A DNA stretch of 5,851 bases from JAICWP01 sp035935775 (GCA_035935775.1 DASYWT010000267.1:1-5851); one strand, 5' to 3'; numbered from the stretch's first letter, positions 1 through 5,574 are shown. The notes: generated by a model not told the origin, from the letters alone. Program-made: numbers and translations.

Positions 1-2
1 AT

Positions 3-383
3 CGCCTGGATGACACGTTTTATGGCATGCGCGACCAGGGTTACCTGGAGCAGATGCTGGCTCGCATAGACGCGGTCACACCCGAGCAGGTGAATGCCGC
101 CATCAAGAAATACCTGCAGGCTCAGAACCTCGATTATGTCATTGTGACCAGCGAGGCGGAGGGCGGAAAACTGGCGGACGACATAGCCGGGGATTCTGAC
201 GTGCATTCCAAGACGGCGGAGGAATACCACATCGCGCAGCCCGTTCCGCCCGACAAACAGGAGATGCTCGACCAGGACAAGCGCTGGGCAACATACCCTC
301 TGAACATTCCCCGCGCTAATATTACTGTGGTGAAGGCGGCAGAGATGTTCGAAACCGCGGCAAAACCGGGAGGAAGCAAGTAG
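3..383 (+). CDS. M16 (insulinase-type) peptidase, C-terminal end, 5' truncated by window
   Basis: The reading frame is already open at the left edge, so the first internal ATG (position 27) is not the true start. Only about 126 C-terminal residues are present. The stretch TPEQVNAAIKKYLQ followed by the strand DYVIVTSEAE is the usual end of an M16 C-terminal domain, where a helix with the T-x-E-x-V-x-x-A-x-x-K-Y pattern precedes a final beta-strand. It is followed by a charged tail that includes PLNIPRANITVVKAAEMFE, as in secreted M16B-like zinc peptidases. The family's zinc motif HxxEH lies in the N-terminal domain, outside the window, so this copy cannot be judged active or a catalytically dead partner subunit. 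No rho-independent terminator follows the stop codon; the heptamer array begins 37 bases downstream. The family call is fairly secure, the substrate unknown. Confidence 0.8.
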   Translation, partial: RLDDTFYGMRDQGYLEQMLARIDAVTPEQVNAAIKKYLQAQNLDYVIVTSEAEGGKLADDIAGDSDVHSKTAEEYHIAQPVPPDKQEMLDQDKRWATYPLNIPRANITVVKAAEMFETAAKPGGSK

Positions 384-420
384 TCGGAGTCAGGGTTACT
401 AATCGGGAATCCGGACACAG

Positions 421-490
421 GTAGTTGGTAGCTAGTAGGTGGTAGTTGGTAGTTGGTAGTTGGTAGTTGGTAGTTGGTAGTTGGTAGTTG
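421..490. repeat. Tandem heptanucleotide array, 10 units of GTAGTTG
   Basis: Ten consecutive 7-base units can be read directly. Unit 1 is GTAGTTG, units 2 and 3 are the variants GTAGCTA and GTAGGTG, and units 4 to 10 (442-490) are seven perfect GTAGTTG copies. Variants at one end and identical units at the other suggest recent expansion by slippage on the right side. The array sits in the gap between the M16 gene and the secreted SH3/TPR gene and runs into the hairpin block without a break. Similar heptamer arrays occur in intergenic DNA of cyanobacteria and, as I recall, of Acidobacteriota. No function is established from the sequence. Confidence 0.95.
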
Positions 491-524
491 GAGATGCTGG
501 CTGGCCCCGCAGTTGTAGATGCTG
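486..524 (+). repeat. Imperfect 14-base direct repeat at the array boundary
   Basis: The string AGTTG-N-AGATGCTG occurs at 486-499 and again at 511-524, differing only at the N position (G versus T). The first copy begins inside the last heptamer unit. The heptamer array therefore appears to have grown out of, or into, the left edge of the adjoining REP-like element. The repeat itself is seen directly; the origin is inference. Confidence 0.7.
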
Positions 525-546
525 ACATGCCATTCTCCGCAGAACA

Positions 547-627
547 GCCCGCAGGGCGTCATAGCATTTAGCCCAGGGCGTAAGCCCTGGGAACCGCATC
601 GTAAGAATTAGGAGCCCCTTTAGGGGC
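547..627. repeat. REP-like block of three GC-rich hairpins
   Basis: Three short inverted repeats occur within about 80 bases. They are GCCC-GCA-GGGC (547-557), a perfect 8-base stem CCCAGGGC with loop GTAA and arm GCCCTGGG (572-591), and GCCCC-TTTA-GGGGC (614-627). The middle one would carry a GNRA-type tetraloop in RNA. None is followed by a T-tract on either strand, so intrinsic termination is not indicated. The compact series of different GC-rich palindromes in non-coding DNA resembles REP/BIME-type dispersed elements. From memory, near-identical wording (TTTAGCCCAGGGCGTAAGCCC) recurs in acidobacterial genomes; that recollection is not checked. The last hairpin ends 21 bases before the start codon of the following gene and could affect its mRNA 5' end. 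Confidence 0.7.
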
Positions 628-648
628 GGCACCACACGGATCGGTATT

Positions 649-1635
649 ATGCGTTTCAAATACGGAATCGTCATTTTTATCGCAGTGCTCTCGCTTTCGC
701 TTTCCGCATTTGCCGCCGAGCCGGCAACCCAGCGTGGGGTCATGGTTCGCGAGGCCACCATCTACATTTCTCCCGATCCCACCTCCGCCAAGCTGGCGCA
801 GATCGAGCGCGGCCGCGAGGTCGCCATCATCGAGCACAGCAACCAGTGGCTGCATGTCTTCGCCACCCTTGCCGGCCAGCGCACGGAAAACCCCATGGTG
901 GACGAGGACAGCGACATCGCCGATGTTCGTGACATCAGCGGCTGGATTGTGGGCAAGGGGGTGGTCACCGCCTCGACGCCCAATGGGGACAAGATACTGT
1001 TCGGCGCCGCCACCGATGCCGAGGCCGAAGCCAGCCGGCGCGGAGGCCGCAAAGGCGCCGCCGGTGATGCTTACTTTCTCTACTTGCGGACAGAAGAGTA
1101 TTTTCCCAACTCGCAGCTGGCAGCAGAAGCCCTTTACCGCGCGGCCGACATCAAGTGGCAACTGGACCGCCTCGACGTCATGAGCCGCCCTTCCTCCCAC
1201 GCCCGCCAGGCCTACCTGCGCGAAGGCATGAATGAAGACCTGATGAAGAAGGTCATAAAGAAATATCCGCGCACCCCGTGGGCCGATCGCGCCGCCTTTC
1301 AGTTGCTGGAGAACAAGGTGTGCGGCGACTGGCAGGGCGCTTCCAGCTGCCCCAAAAAAGAATCGGAAATGTATGAGAAGTACGCGCGCGAGCACCCCAG
1401 TTCGCCCGATGCGGCCGAGGCTCTCTACGACGCGGCCTGGCGCCAGGCGGCCCTGATTCAGATTTATAAAACCGAAGAAAAGCCCAAGGATTCCGACCAG
1501 GCCAAGACCCACGCCATCGCGGCAGCGCAGCAGGTTATCTCGCAATATCCGCAAAGCGACTGGGCCGACCGGGCGCAGAGCTTGCTGTTCCTGGTGCAGC
1601 AGGACATTCCCATGTATGGGAACGTGGTGGAGTAG
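649..1635 (+). CDS. Secreted SH3-like domain protein with TPR-like repeats
   Basis: The 328-residue product begins with a clear signal peptide: basic MRFKYG, a hydrophobic core, and probable cleavage after AFA around residue 22. Residues about 28-108 look like a bacterial SH3 domain, with VREATIYISPDPTSAKLAQI, then GREVAIIE, a WLHV strand and a closing GWIVGKGVV. From about 139 to the end it is helical, with four recurring motifs of the type YP-x-S-x-x-A-E/D-x-A (around 151, 205, 248 and 299), as in TPR/YfiO-like solenoids. Two cysteines (225 and 234) could form a disulfide outside the cytoplasm. SH3 domains of this kind often bind peptidoglycan and TPR solenoids bind proteins, so an envelope scaffold role is reasonable but inferred. 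The ATG has no good Shine-Dalgarno sequence. Third codon positions are strongly GC-biased (52 of 61 in a hand count). Confidence 0.85.
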   Translation: MRFKYGIVIFIAVLSLSLSAFAAEPATQRGVMVREATIYISPDPTSAKLAQIERGREVAIIEHSNQWLHVFATLAGQRTENPMVDEDSDIADVRDISGWIVGKGVVTASTPNGDKILFGAATDAEAEASRRGGRKGAAGDAYFLYLRTEEYFPNSQLAAEALYRAADIKWQLDRLDVMSRPSSHARQAYLREGMNEDLMKKVIKKYPRTPWADRAAFQLLENKVCGDWQGASSCPKKESEMYEKYAREHPSSPDAAEALYDAAWRQAALIQIYKTEEKPKDSDQAKTHAIAAAQQVISQYPQSDWADRAQSLLFLVQQDIPMYGNVVE

Positions 1636-1640
1636 CCAGG

Positions 1641-2513
1641 TTGCAGGGTCGGGCAGGCGTTTATGAAAGTCCGTCTCCCTACGGCTTTGTCCGTTGCTTA
1701 GAAAACACACTGCTCTCGACCGATGATTCCTGGTGGAGCGGCCGCCGTCCTTGGCACGCGCAAATAGTTGCCGAAGTGCCACGCGCCCTGTATCTGAATT
1801 ACCTAGCGAGAAAATCCTATGTTGCCGCCCTGGCTCCCGGTCTCTTTGAGCCGCTGCATTTGCCTGAGGACAACGAAGCCACCTTATTCACCATTCTGCT
1901 GTTTTCGCTGGAGCACGCGCGACCGCTACGTGTGCCGCAAATGTTTGGCGCATTCTCTCCACGCGTTATGCAGTCCAACTGGAGATTCTACGGACATCTG
2001 ACCGAGTCGGGCGCGGAATCCAGGCCGTCGGTATTGTTTATGCAAACGGTCACCAACTCCCTGGCGCTAAGCTTATTTGGCCGCCGCCTTGCGCGCTGCT
2101 TCCCTTTGCGACGAGCGCGACGCATGACACTAAGGTGGGAGTCTCCGCACCTATCCGCTGCCATTGAGCCCGGCACAGGGTCGGCGCCGAAACTGGTGTT
2201 CGAGGGAGAGCAAAGTAAAATGTCCCACATTGGCGAGGTCTTTCGCCAGCGATTTTCTTCTTACGAAGACTACGCCCGCTGGATCATTGATCAACACCTG
2301 TCGGTGGTGATTTGGCCGCGGGAATACGTCGTGCAGGACATGCACCTGGATTTTTCGACAGCAAAAATCACCGCGCTGCGCTACTTGAAATGCAGCATTT
2401 CCGGGCTGGAGGATTTTGTGGTGAAACCGATTGACTGTTTCCTTGTTGAGGGGCTGCGGGTGTTTTTGGACAGCGTTTTCAGTCGTCCTTACGGAACTAC
2501 ACCGTCACGGTGA
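1641..2513 (+). CDS. DUF2071-like protein (acetoacetate decarboxylase-like fold), start uncertain
   Basis: As drawn, it starts at a TTG five bases after the preceding stop codon and encodes 290 residues. There is no correctly spaced Shine-Dalgarno sequence. An in-frame GTG at 1776 (residue 46) is an attractive alternative: it would give about 245 residues and begin just before ALYLNYLARKSYVAALAPGL, which looks like the N-terminal segment of DUF2071/YqjF-type proteins (a 'nYrV...L..LvPpGLe' pattern). Further matches by eye are the NWRFYGHL strand (113-120) and RPSVLFMQTVTNSLALSLFGRR (128-149). These correspond to the 'nvRtYV..g..Gv.F.sl...n.la' core of that family. Catalytic activity is unknown. 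Third-position GC is lower than in neighbours (36 of 59 in a hand count). The 3' end overlaps mqnE tail-to-tail by 17 bases. Family assignment is moderate; a species-restricted protein of the same fold is possible. Confidence 0.6.
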   Translation: MQGRAGVYESPSPYGFVRCLENTLLSTDDSWWSGRRPWHAQIVAEVPRALYLNYLARKSYVAALAPGLFEPLHLPEDNEATLFTILLFSLEHARPLRVPQMFGAFSPRVMQSNWRFYGHLTESGAESRPSVLFMQTVTNSLALSLFGRRLARCFPLRRARRMTLRWESPHLSAAIEPGTGSAPKLVFEGEQSKMSHIGEVFRQRFSSYEDYARWIIDQHLSVVIWPREYVVQDMHLDFSTAKITALRYLKCSISGLEDFVVKPIDCFLVEGLRVFLDSVFSRPYGTTPSR

Positions 2514-3663
2514 CGGAAGTTTCGGTGCGGGTGACGGGGCGATAGAGGGTGTCGCGCTCGATGGGCACGCGGCCGGCTTCGCGGATCAACCGCTCCAGTT
2601 CCTGGCGGCGCAAGCCCTGCGGGGTGGTGGCCCCGGCGTCGTGATAAATCTTTTCTTCGATCACCGTGCCGTCCAGGTCGTCAGCGCCGAAGCGCAAGGA
2701 GATCTGGGCGATGCGCGCGGTCAGCATCTGCCAGTAGGCCTTGATGTGGGCGAAATTGTCGAGCACCAGGCGGCTGACTGCAATCTGGCGCAGGTCAAGC
2801 ATGCCGGTGGTGGTGGGTAGGTGCTCGAGCGGCGTGTTCGCGGGATGGAAGGCCAGGGGGATGAAGGTCTGGAAGCCGCCGGTTTCGTCCTGCAGGGTGC
2901 GTAGCTTCAGCAGGTGGTCCACCCGGTCTTCGTCGCGCTCAATGTGACCATAGAGCATGGTAGCGTTGGAATGCAGGCCGAGTTGGTGCGCAGTGCGCGC
3001 CGTATCCAGCCACTGGTCGCCGTCAATTTTGTGATCGCAGATGATGTGGCGCACGCGATCGGCGAAAATTTCCGCTCCGCCGCCGGGCAGCGAGTCCACG
3101 CCCGCCGCCTTAAGTTGCTCCAGCGTCTCGCGGATGGAGAGTTTGGCGCGCTTCGACAGGTACGCCACCTCGACCATGGTGAAAGCCTTCAGGTGCACGC
3201 TGGGAAAGCGCTCCTTGAGACCACGGATGAGATCAAGGAAATACTGGAACGGCAGGTCGGGGTGGAGCCCGCCCACGATGTGAAACTCGGTGACCGCCTC
3301 CGTGTAGCCGGAAGCAGCTGTCTGCCAGGCTTCTTCGAGGGCCATGGTGTAGGCGCCAGGAACGTCCTTCTTGCGGCCAAAGGCACACAGGCGGCAAGCG
3401 GCCACGCACACGTTGGTGGGATTGATGTGGCGGTTGACGTTGAAGTAAGTGTTGTCGCCGTGCAGGCGCTCGCGCACGTGGTTGGCGAGCCAGCCTACAG
3501 CCAAAATATCGGGTGAAGAGTAAAGGGTGAGCGCGTCGGCGGCGCTGAGACGCTCGCGGCGCAAAACCTTTTGGGCAATGGGCTGCAAGCGCGCGGCGTC
3601 GGTCTGGAACGGATGCGTCTGGGTCACGAGATGATGATAGCGCAGGCGGCAGTACTTCGTCAC
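2497..3663 (-). CDS. mqnE: Aminofutalosine synthase (radical SAM), menaquinone biosynthesis
   Basis: The 388-residue product catalyses the second step of the futalosine route to menaquinone: SAM-dependent radical joining of 3-[(1-carboxyvinyl)oxy]benzoate to an adenosyl radical, giving 6-amino-6-deoxyfutalosine. It acts in the cytoplasm. The 4Fe-4S motif CxxxCxxC is complete at C86, C90 and C93, inside NRHINPTNVCVAACRLCAFGR, which has the MqnE form rather than the CYVGCRFCAFYR form of MqnC. Other signature blocks are EFHIVGGLHPDLPF (126-139), LPGGGAEIF (192-200), NATMLYGHIE (233-242), GGFQTFIPLAFHP (262-274) and LRFGADDLDGT (323-333). The length is usual for the family and nothing key is missing. 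The drawn start is GTG with no well-spaced ribosome site; a GTG at 3627 is possible, and residues 1-20 are not conserved-looking. It follows mqnP on the same strand after 97 bases. Confidence 0.95.
   Translation of the reverse strand: MTKYCRLRYHHLVTQTHPFQTDAARLQPIAQKVLRRERLSAADALTLYSSPDILAVGWLANHVRERLHGDNTYFNVNRHINPTNVCVAACRLCAFGRKKDVPGAYTMALEEAWQTAASGYTEAVTEFHIVGGLHPDLPFQYFLDLIRGLKERFPSVHLKAFTMVEVAYLSKRAKLSIRETLEQLKAAGVDSLPGGGAEIFADRVRHIICDHKIDGDQWLDTARTAHQLGLHSNATMLYGHIERDEDRVDHLLKLRTLQDETGGFQTFIPLAFHPANTPLEHLPTTTGMLDLRQIAVSRLVLDNFAHIKAYWQMLTARIAQISLRFGADDLDGTVIEEKIYHDAGATTPQGLRRQELERLIREAGRVPIERDTLYRPVTRTETSVTVTV
2502..2516. repeat. Perfect 7-base palindrome at the convergent gene ends
   Basis: CCGTCAC-G-GTGACGG lies across the stop codon of the DUF2071-like gene and the last codons of mqnE (the alternating TVTV tail). 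As RNA it could form a stem of about five pairs with a five-base loop on either strand. There is no T-tract, so at most it is a weak bidirectional transcript end; part of the symmetry follows from the repeated Val-Thr codons. Confidence 0.5.
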
Positions 3664-3760
3664 AGCCTCGTGTGATTCCCCCGCGCCGCGACTACAAAAT
3701 CGTTGCCGCTGTTAAGAGCGATATAACCGAATCTGCTGAAAAATAAAACCACCCGGATAG
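3664..3760 (-). other. mqnP-mqnE intergenic spacer
   Basis: The 97 bases between mqnP and mqnE contain no coding sequence I can support. On the - strand an AT-rich run (GGTTTTATTTTT, about 3741-3752) begins 8 bases after the mqnP stop, without a convincing GC stem before it, so a terminator is not supported. A TTATAT hexamer near 3718-3723 is a possible -10 box for mqnE, but no good -35 box stands at the right distance. Co-transcription with mqnP therefore remains the simplest reading. Confidence 0.4.
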
Positions 3761-4633
3761 CTACCTTCGCCACAGCAGATCGGCCGCCACGAACAGAAAG
3801 AACACCACCGAAATCACGCCGTTCATGGTAAAGAAGGCGGCATTGAGGCGGCTGAGATCGTCGCGGGAAACCAGTGAATGCTCGTACGCCAGCAGAAGGC
3901 CGACCACGGCCACGCCCGCCAGCCCCAGCGCGCCCAAATGAAAGCTGAGCACCAGGGCCAGCAACAAGAGCATCATGGCGGCGTGAAACAGCCGGGCGAT
4001 CAGCAGGGAGCGGCCGATGCCCAGGTAACGCGGGATAGAATGCAACCCTTTGCGCAGGTCGAAATCGTAGTCCTGGCAAGCGTAGAGTACGTCAAATCCG
4101 CCTACCCAGAAGGTGACGGCGGCGGTGAGCAGCAAAATGCGCGGATCAAGCGAGTCGCGCACCGCAATCCAGGCGGCGGCCGGGGCCACCCCCAGGGCAA
4201 AGCCCAGCGCGAGGTGCGACCAGCGGGTAAAGCGCTTGGTGTAGGAGTAGAGCAGCACGATGGCCAACGCCACCGGGGAAAGCAGCAATGTCAGGCGGTT
4301 CAACTGCGAAGCCGCCAGCACAAAAACCAGGCAAGCCAGGGTGACAAACGCGCCTACGAATCCGCGGGAGAGCGTGCCCGCGGGCAAGGCCCGGGTGTGG
4401 GTGCGTGGGTTGATGGCGTCAATTTCGGCATCGGCCAGTCGGTTAAAAGCCATGGCCGCCGAGCGCGCTGACACCATGGCCACAATGATCCAGCTCAGTT
4501 GCCAGGCTGTGGGCCATCCTCCCGCCGCCAGCATGGCGCCGCACAGGGCAAAGGGGAGCGCAAAAATAGAGTGCTCCCACTTAATCATTTCCAGCGTGGT
4601 GCGCAGGTTATGCAGGACGGGCACGGACAACAT
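3761..4633 (-). CDS. mqnP: UbiA-family prenyltransferase, probable 1,4-dihydroxy-6-naphthoate polyprenyltransferase
   Basis: The 290-residue integral membrane protein has the two Mg-diphosphate-binding motifs of the UbiA superfamily. These are N64-R-L-A-D68-A-E-I-D72 followed by NPRTHTR, and D181-V-L-Y-A-C-Q-D188-Y-D-F-D192. About eight or nine hydrophobic segments lie between and around them, and the length is typical. The 4-hydroxybenzoate-type UbiA of the ubiquinone route and the family member used in futalosine organisms are close relatives. The adjacent mqnE on the same strand is what points to MqnP: transfer of a polyprenyl chain to 1,4-dihydroxy-6-naphthoate at the inner membrane, late in menaquinone synthesis. 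That substrate is inferred from context. The ATG at 4633 has no clear Shine-Dalgarno sequence, and a hairpin lies 12 bases upstream. It is probably the first gene of an mqnP-mqnE operon. Confidence 0.88.
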   Translation of the reverse strand: MLSVPVLHNLRTTLEMIKWEHSIFALPFALCGAMLAAGGWPTAWQLSWIIVAMVSARSAAMAFNRLADAEIDAINPRTHTRALPAGTLSRGFVGAFVTLACLVFVLAASQLNRLTLLLSPVALAIVLLYSYTKRFTRWSHLALGFALGVAPAAAWIAVRDSLDPRILLLTAAVTFWVGGFDVLYACQDYDFDLRKGLHSIPRYLGIGRSLLIARLFHAAMMLLLLALVLSFHLGALGLAGVAVVGLLLAYEHSLVSRDDLSRLNAAFFTMNGVISVVFFLFVAADLLWRR

Positions 4634-4644
4634 TGTAGCGAAGA

Positions 4645-4660
4645 TCAGCTTTCGAGCTGA
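4645..4660. repeat. Short perfect hairpin upstream of mqnP
   Basis: TCAGCT-TTCG-AGCTGA is a perfect six-base stem with a four-base loop (CGAA when read on the mqnP strand). It ends 12 bases before the mqnP start codon, where a ribosome-binding site would be expected. It could lower or tune translation of mqnP, but it may be incidental. No T-tract follows on either strand. Confidence 0.45.
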
Positions 4661-4666
4661 CTAGCT

Positions 4667-4758
4667 GCCTGGCTACGACTCAATCGAAGTGCAAAGAACC
4701 CGCCCTCTGGGGCTAAGACCCGCGCCCCTTCAAACCACTGCGAAACACGCAGCCAGGC
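4667..4758. repeat. Inverted-repeat-bounded intergenic element, REP-like
   Basis: Eight-base perfect inverted arms, GCCTGGCT (4667-4674) and AGCCAGGC (4751-4758), enclose 76 bases in the gap between the BON gene and mqnP. Inside, CCGCCCTCTGGGGCTAAGAC (about 4700-4719) continues into CCGCGCCCC and gives a GGGGC...GCCCC stem (4709-4728). The phrase resembles a dispersed motif 'CCGCCCTCAGGGGCTAAAGC' that I recall from acidobacterial intergenic DNA; this is memory, not a search. No coding potential is visible. It may be a decayed REP- or MITE-like insertion. Confidence 0.4.
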
Positions 4759-4764
4759 TTAACA

Positions 4765-4778
4765 GCTGGAAAGCCAGC
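4765..4778 (-). repeat. Hairpin just downstream of the BON gene stop
   Basis: On the - strand GCTGG-CTTT-CCAGC forms a five-pair stem 16 bases after the BON stop codon. It is nested in a wider AACAGC...GCTGTT inverted repeat (4761-4766 and 4790-4795). The sequence after it (TGTTAAG) is not a T-tract, so it could stabilise the 3' end of the message but is a poor intrinsic terminator. Confidence 0.35.
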
Positions 4779-4793
4779 CAGCAAGTCAGGCTG

Positions 4794-5561
4794 TTATTTT
4801 TGTTTCTGCGCCACCATCAACTGGTCGTCCACGCTGAAAACACCGGGCACGGACTTGGCTTGAGTTTCCGCGATCTGCTTATCCATCGCGCTATCCACCA
4901 CGCCGCTCAGAGTAACGTGACCGTTGTTGACCACAATACGGATGGGCGCCTGCGGATCTATCGCGTACTTTTGCATGGCTGATTGGCCATAAATGGCGCG
5001 GGCCAGCCGGATCCGGAGTTCGTCATCGAAGTTGGAGACCGGCTGCACCTGGATGTTGTCCACCACGCCGCGGACGCCCGGCGTAGTCTCCACGATGGCC
5101 AAAGCGGAATCGCGGCTCGGATAGTCGTGCACGCTTCCGCCCACGGTCGCGACGCCATTCTGAACACCCAGGGTCAGCGAATTGAAGACGATCCCGTAGC
5201 CGATGCGGTCATAACGTAACCTGCCGGCCAGCTCGGACTGCAACTGTTGATCGGACACTCCACCCTTCACCTGAATGTCGTTGCGCACCCCCTGTACATG
5301 GTCAATGCCATGGGCGTGCTTATCGGCGTCCAGCTTGTTTATCAGCAGCGGAACCTCACCACCAAGGTTGAGGACGCCATCTTCTACTGAAGCCTGAACG
5401 CCGCCAAACTTGCTGCCGTGATCCTTCAGCCACTTCTGCATGCTGTTCTGGATCTGCTGATCGTACTTCCCGCCGGAACTGGATTTGTCCTTTGCCATCG
5501 TGGGCAAACAAAGGGCAAAGGCCAGCGCAATGACGGGGAAGCAGACTGACATCTTTCTCAT
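4794..5561 (-). CDS. Secreted protein with three BON domains
   Basis: The 255-residue product starts at ATG 5561 with a strong Shine-Dalgarno sequence at good spacing. A signal peptide covers residues 1 to about 23 (MRKMS, hydrophobic core, PTMA then KDKSSS), with no lipobox cysteine at the cleavage site, so a soluble periplasmic protein is expected. Three BON domains follow, at about 34-98, 104-173 and 178-250. Each has an amphipathic helix (DQQIQNSMQKWL, DQQLQSELAGRL, DDELRIRLARAI), a core strand-turn-strand (DGVLNLGGEV, NGVATVGGSV, NGHVTLSGVV), a second helix, and a closing strand after PGV/QGV (RNDIQV, VDNIQV, VDDQLMV). BON domains in OsmY and similar proteins bind lipid or stabilise the envelope under osmotic stress; that role here is inferred from the family. 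It is separated from mqnP by 160 bases of repeat-like DNA and is probably a separate transcription unit. Confidence 0.9.
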   Translation of the reverse strand: MRKMSVCFPVIALAFALCLPTMAKDKSSSGGKYDQQIQNSMQKWLKDHGSKFGGVQASVEDGVLNLGGEVPLLINKLDADKHAHGIDHVQGVRNDIQVKGGVSDQQLQSELAGRLRYDRIGYGIVFNSLTLGVQNGVATVGGSVHDYPSRDSALAIVETTPGVRGVVDNIQVQPVSNFDDELRIRLARAIYGQSAMQKYAIDPQAPIRIVVNNGHVTLSGVVDSAMDKQIAETQAKSVPGVFSVDDQLMVAQKQK

Positions 5562-5566
5562 TGTTG

Positions 5567-5574
5567 TTCTCCTT
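5567..5574 (-). promoter_or_regulatory. Ribosome-binding site of the BON gene
   Basis: On the - strand AAGGAGAA stands upstream of ATG 5561, with seven bases between AAGGAG and the start codon. It fixes this start and is much stronger than the translation signals of the other genes in the window, consistent with high expression. Confidence 0.85.

Noticed and set aside
421..490. CRISPR array
   Set aside because: The units are 7 bases long and directly adjacent, with no spacers and no cas genes nearby; this is a simple tandem repeat.
572..627. Rho-independent terminator for the M16 gene
   Set aside because: The stems are strong but no T-tract follows on either strand, and the block lies about 190 bases beyond the M16 stop.
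134..761. Several - strand frames encoding NYQLPTT repeats
   Set aside because: The repeated peptide follows from reading a 7-base tandem repeat with no stops on that strand. The flanking parts are antisense to the M16 and SH3/TPR genes, and no ribosome site or family similarity is seen.
568..1782. 404-residue open frame on the - strand opposite the SH3/TPR gene
   Set aside because: It is an antisense shadow of a strongly GC3-biased gene. The translation is rich in Gly, Arg and Leu without recognisable motifs, it runs through the hairpin block, and the + strand product has a signal peptide and domain repeats.
2914..3516. 200-residue + strand open frame inside mqnE
   Set aside because: It lies wholly antisense to the clearly recognised MqnE with its complete Fe-S motif; there is no independent support.
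3741..3752. Intrinsic terminator after mqnP (T-rich run)
   Set aside because: No GC-rich stem directly precedes the run; GGTAGCTATCC only forms a loopless palindrome.
3660..4079. 139-residue - strand frame overlapping the mqnP 3' end and spacer
   Set aside because: It is an alternate frame of mqnP. The mqnP frame keeps the second Asp-rich motif and membrane segments to its stop codon, so a frameshift need not be invoked.
3878..4471. 197-residue + strand open frame inside mqnP
   Set aside because: The Gln-, Gly- and Arg-rich translation is the reverse of hydrophobic membrane-helix codons and has no motif of its own.
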